Below are positions 24,039-26,646 of a stretch of 26,646 nucleotides of DNA, piece after piece; the stretch's first letter is position 1, and each line of letters opens with the position of its first letter. The position numbers were made by a program, and so were the translations under genes. Under the pieces are notes generated by a model, which worked only from the letters and a program-made list of their open reading frames with translations, was not told the origin of the DNA and did not search any database. This DNA is from CAYYAQ01 sp964469555. GTDB lineage: Bacteria; Planctomycetota; UBA1135; UBA2386. Location of the stretch: assembly GCA_964469555.1 (NCBI GenBank), contig CAYYAQ010000067.1, positions 1 to 26,646 of the forward strand, given 5' to 3'.

Positions 24039-25085
24039 ATGTCCCCGACCGGAACGAGTCGGTTCCAGCTCGTCATGCACTGTATCCGCACGCTCCTGCT
24101 CGCAATTCTGGTCAGCCCTCCGGCCGTCGGTCAGACCGTCAAGCCGCCGGTCGTCGGCAATACCGCGAGCTTCCGCTTTCTCGTGGCAGGCCACGCGTAC
24201 GGATCGCACGAGGGTGACAACGTCGCACTCCACCCACCACTCGTCGCGGCCCTGCATTCCGGAGCGTTTGGCAAGATCGACTTCATCGTCTTCACCGGCG
24301 ACGTGCTGCGGCGCTTCACGCGGGGATCTTTCGACCTGTTGGAAGAACAACTCAAACCTGTCGGTGTCGAGTACTACGTCGCATCGGGCAACCACGACGC
24401 TTCCAAGTTCGGTCGAAGTGCACTCCTCGAGAAGTTCGGGGCGCTCTACCACCAGTTCGACGTAGGGACGTCGCGTTTCATCATCCTGGACACGCAAGAG
24501 GTGTCGCGCACGGTGTCACCGGATCAACTCGCGTTTCTGCGCGAGGCTCTGGAGAAGAGCCCGCAGATCAGCGCGTTCTTCGTGTTCATGCACGAGCTCA
24601 TCTGGCTGAGCGAGAAGCCCGAGTACCGCAAGATCCGCGCGAATGGTCGGTCCCGGCAATCCAAGCTCAAGGCGTCCAACTACTGGAAGGACGTCCACCC
24701 GTTGTTCGTGAAGCAATCCCCCACTCCCGTCTTCGTCATCGCTGGCGATGTCGCAGGGAACGCGGATGCGATCCCTGCCTTCCACGACCGCGTCGACAAC
24801 GTGACGTTGATCGCGAGCGGCATGGGTGAAGTGAAGGAGGAGAACGCGCTGCTCGTGGCGGTGACGGGTGGAACGCCGTCATTCGAGCTCCACCCGATGG
24901 ACGCCGAAGACTCCAAGCGCGCCCTCGACTTCTACTCACCAACCAAGCTGAACGAGCTTCCGTCCGACGCGTTCACGCGCACCGCCGCGGGGATCCCGTC
25001 GTACGTCTTCTGGATCGGAATCCCAGTTCTCCTCCTGATCATCCTCGCCGGACTGACGACCCGTCGCCGCCGCCTACGCACGTAG
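24039..25085 (+). CDS. Membrane-anchored calcineurin-like phosphoesterase with altered metal site
   Basis: I chose ATG 24039 (348 residues), four bases after the VTC stop; ATG 24075 is an alternative. There is a signal peptide (MHCIRTLLLAILVSPPAVGQ) and a C-terminal helix (WIGIPVLLLIILAGL) with an RRRRLRT tail, so the catalytic domain is extracytoplasmic. The phosphoesterase motifs are partly kept: IVFTGDVLRRF, ASGNHDAS, FVFMHELIW. The first motif, normally DxH, reads VAGHAYG and so lacks the Asp. The last, normally GHxH, reads IAGDVAGN. Both changes affect metal ligands, so activity may be altered or the domain may only bind. It is the last gene of the operon and is followed by a hairpin terminator. 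Confidence 0.7.
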   Translation: MSPTGTSRFQLVMHCIRTLLLAILVSPPAVGQTVKPPVVGNTASFRFLVAGHAYGSHEGDNVALHPPLVAALHSGAFGKIDFIVFTGDVLRRFTRGSFDLLEEQLKPVGVEYYVASGNHDASKFGRSALLEKFGALYHQFDVGTSRFIILDTQEVSRTVSPDQLAFLREALEKSPQISAFFVFMHELIWLSEKPEYRKIRANGRSRQSKLKASNYWKDVHPLFVKQSPTPVFVIAGDVAGNADAIPAFHDRVDNVTLIASGMGEVKEENALLVAVTGGTPSFELHPMDAEDSKRALDFYSPTKLNELPSDAFTRTAAGIPSYVFWIGIPVLLLIILAGLTTRRRRLRT

Positions 25086-25120
25086 CCGGCTTGACGGTAA
25101 TCTTGCGGATCCTTCGACGG

Positions 25121-25143
25121 AGCGACCAGCGCGGTCGCTTTCC
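25121..25143 (+). terminator. Terminator-like hairpin after the DUF4956-CotH-VTC operon
   Basis: AGCGACC and GGTCGCT pair in a 7-bp stem around AGCGC, followed by TTTCC. It lies 35 bases after the stop of the phosphoesterase gene, the expected position for the end of the operon. The T-run is short. Confidence 0.45.
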
Positions 25144-25217
25144 GTTGACGGGTAGCACCTCGGAGAACGCATCCTCCCGGCGGATGCAGCCACGCACCGT
25201 CGCCGCATACTTCCGGG

Positions 25218-25382
25218 ATGGACATCGCATCGGCGGCGACGACCTCGATCCTGCATCACGCGACGAAACCGATCTGGGTCCTCACGCTGTACGTCGCGTG
25301 CCTCTGGAACGCCTACCGACCTCTCGCCGCGGCGACGGCCTCCAACCAGCCGTTGCCGAACCGTGAATCGGGTTCGATGTAG
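25218..25382 (+). CDS. Possible small one-helix membrane ORF
   Basis: ATG 25218 opens 54 codons. Residues 17-36 (KPIWVLTLYVACLWNAYRPL) look like a membrane helix. The final ~22 codons are antisense to the conserved end of the WbsX-like gene, so the ORF may be the start of a truncated gene or chance. CATACT lies six bases after-spaced upstream of the ATG (CATACT-TCCGGG-ATG), a promoter-like arrangement. No family is recognised. Confidence 0.2.
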   Translation: MDIASAATTSILHHATKPIWVLTLYVACLWNAYRPLAAATASNQPLPNRESGSM

Positions 25383-26398
25383 TGTCCCTCGGTCCACTCG
25401 TTCAGGGACGCCACGAAGACGAGCGGATCCTCGACGCTTGTAGGCGACTCGAACTCGAGCGCGCGGACGAGCGCGTCGCGGAAGAGATCGGGGTGTTCGC
25501 CGGTGATCACCGGCGACCAGGGGTACTTGTCCGGTCGGGCGTCGCCAAACTCCGCCGCACGCGGGGATGCGTCCCAGCCCGGCGCGACCGCGGGCATGTA
25601 GGGCAGGCCAGAGGCGCGCGCGAACTCCACCCACTCGCCGGCGCGCCGCTCCGCGTATTCCTTGTAGTCCTGGAGCAACGGTCCCTTCCAGTCCGGCAGA
25701 AGGACGTAGTGCGTGACGCTGTCGAAACCGACTTCGCCCACGACGGGCAGGGACCTGGCGTTCGGTTCGACCGCGGCGAGGTGGAGGTCAGGGTAGCCGT
25801 GGTCGCCGAGCCACTCCCTGGCGCGCCCGATCGCGCGCGTGGCCGCGTCGAGACCTAGCTCCTCGAGAAAGAAAGTCGAGTCGTAGATGGAGAGGTAGGA
25901 GCGACCCTCGACGGTGAGATAGTTCGGACGCGAGAAGTAGTTCTCGGCGAGCATCGCGACGAACCGGACGAAGTCGTCGACATCCGACGACACCCGCCGC
26001 GACGAATCGAGGACCGGCACGTCGGCACGGCGCACCGGCAACACCCGCCGCGGCATGCGATTCGCCCACATGCACGCGAAAGGGGTCGTCTCACCCTCGG
26101 GCGAGCCGAGGAAGCCCTCGTCGAGTCCCGCCTCGAACACGCGCTTGCCCCGACACCAGAACACGCCGTAGATCAGCGCATCGATCCCGTGCGACAACGC
26201 CAGCCGCACCCGGCGACCGACCGCTTCGGGATCCCGGTCGTCGTACTCCCCCAGCGCGGGAACACGCGGCTGCGCGTGACCCGCGAACCGCGGCTGGCAC
26301 GCGTGCAGGAGTTCCCATTCCGTGAATCCGGGATGAAAACTCTCGTCCCGCTCGGGGATGGGATGCCATCCGGAATACACATAGGCCGCGACTCGCAC
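25313..26398 (-). CDS. GH99-like / WbsX-family glycan-active protein
   Basis: From GTG 26398 the protein is 361 residues. The start gives the expected first strand (VRVAAYVYSGWHPIPERDES), and the frame upstream to 26620 is open but not protein-like. The WbsX/GH99-like pattern is clear: FHPGFTEWELLHACQPRF, GIDALIYGVFWCRGKRVFE, FACMWANRMPRR, a long central barrel, YMPAVAPGWDASPRA, then VFVASLNEWTEGHYIEPD near the end. Related proteins are endo-alpha-mannanase-like hydrolases (GH99) or are found in O-antigen/capsule loci, where they are listed as WbsX glycosyltransferases. No signal peptide is present. The substrate is unknown. A TAAGAT hexamer seven bases before the GTG suggests a leaderless mRNA. 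The gene stands alone in this window and its 5' neighbour is outside it. Confidence 0.75.
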   Translation of the reverse strand: MRVAAYVYSGWHPIPERDESFHPGFTEWELLHACQPRFAGHAQPRVPALGEYDDRDPEAVGRRVRLALSHGIDALIYGVFWCRGKRVFEAGLDEGFLGSPEGETTPFACMWANRMPRRVLPVRRADVPVLDSSRRVSSDVDDFVRFVAMLAENYFSRPNYLTVEGRSYLSIYDSTFFLEELGLDAATRAIGRAREWLGDHGYPDLHLAAVEPNARSLPVVGEVGFDSVTHYVLLPDWKGPLLQDYKEYAERRAGEWVEFARASGLPYMPAVAPGWDASPRAAEFGDARPDKYPWSPVITGEHPDLFRDALVRALEFESPTSVEDPLVFVASLNEWTEGHYIEPDSRFGNGWLEAVAAARGR

Positions 26399-26405
26399 CC
26401 GGGGG

Positions 26406-26430
26406 ATCTTAGTCGTGAGCGCAAGCTCAC
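26406..26430 (-). promoter_or_regulatory. Candidate leaderless promoter with adjacent inverted repeat
   Basis: On the minus strand TAAGAT (26411-26406) is seven bases before the GTG start of the WbsX-like gene, so transcription would begin at or next to the start codon. Immediately upstream, GTGAGC-GCAA-GCTCAC (26415-26430) is a perfect inverted repeat placed like an operator. No -35 hexamer is evident. Confidence 0.35.
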
Positions 26431-26646
26431 CCGAGGCCGGAACGCCCCCCTCGCATCTCTCGCTGTGCCTGAGAGGGCTCCACCCCCTCGAGAAGACGCC
26501 CGCCGCACAAATCCAGAGAAGTATCGAAATTCGCTGCGCCCGACCGCCCACTTCACCACTTCCCGTGCATGTGACCGAGCCAAGAACCGGAGGCACCTCC
26601 AGATCGCCGCCGTCGCTCAACTCTCGAAACTGCGAGCTTCCCGACG

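Noticed and set aside
26460..26520. CTCTCAGGCACAGCGAGAG on the minus strand, resembling the 3' part of a glycine riboswitch upstream of the WbsX-like gene
   Set aside because: The conserved CCGAAGG core and the 5' GGAGAG arm are absent, and the downstream gene has no link to glycine. The resemblance is limited to one short segment.
1..26646. CRISPR arrays, rRNA/tRNA genes, insertion sequences, attachment sites
   Set aside because: No regularly spaced repeats, tRNA cloverleafs, transposase motifs or flanking direct repeats were seen on reading either strand.

Overview
The window is GC-rich and densely coded. It looks like a contig from a metagenome-assembled genome of a deep-branching, probably marine, member of the Planctomycetota. 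Three things point there: many large secreted hydrolases, several secreted proteins ending in a similar beta-rich C-terminal module (one preceded by an FGTGCPGS motif), and weak or absent Shine-Dalgarno sites with frequent GTG/TTG starts. This assignment rests on recalled family knowledge, not on a search. A run of 10 Ns (5190-5199) marks a scaffold join inside a gene.

Layout. 1-3.0 kb: the 3' end of a secreted metallophosphoesterase/DNRLRE-like protein, an unknown membrane-anchored secreted protein, and a secreted lectin-like-fold protein on the minus strand. 3.3-8.2 kb: an agmatinase-type ureohydrolase, then an S15 Xaa-Pro dipeptidyl-peptidase-like hydrolase convergent with an S9B (DPP IV-like) peptidase; the last two genes share a CTAG tetranucleotide as overlapping stops. 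8.2-11.7 kb: a probable decayed gene, a secreted metzincin protease and a secreted lamin-tail-domain protein. 11.8-15.2 kb: a damaged zone with a truncated cupin, an intact kynurenine formamidase-like cyclase, a small gene remnant, a CLC chloride channel that appears to have lost its last helices and half a CBS domain, a Cys-rich lipoprotein with broken ends, and a DUF5989 small membrane protein. 15.3-17.1 kb: a Na/Pi cotransporter with a PhoU-like domain. 17.2-19.7 kb: an M64 (IgA-protease-like) secreted peptidase coupled to a small secreted protein.

19.9-25.1 kb is the most interesting unit: a tight four-gene operon of a DUF4956 membrane protein, a CotH-kinase/beta-helix membrane protein, a VTC-type polyphosphate polymerase domain protein and a membrane-anchored calcineurin-like phosphoesterase. 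A strong hairpin plus T-run lies in its leader and a terminator-like hairpin follows it. The gene set suggests a phosphate-polymer or phosphotransfer system at the cell surface. The function is not established, and the Na/Pi transporter 3 kb upstream may or may not be related. The window ends with a GH99-like (WbsX) protein on the minus strand.

A recurrent TAnGAT hexamer upstream of starts is a candidate -10 element. In at least one case it lies so close to the start codon that a leaderless mRNA is likely.
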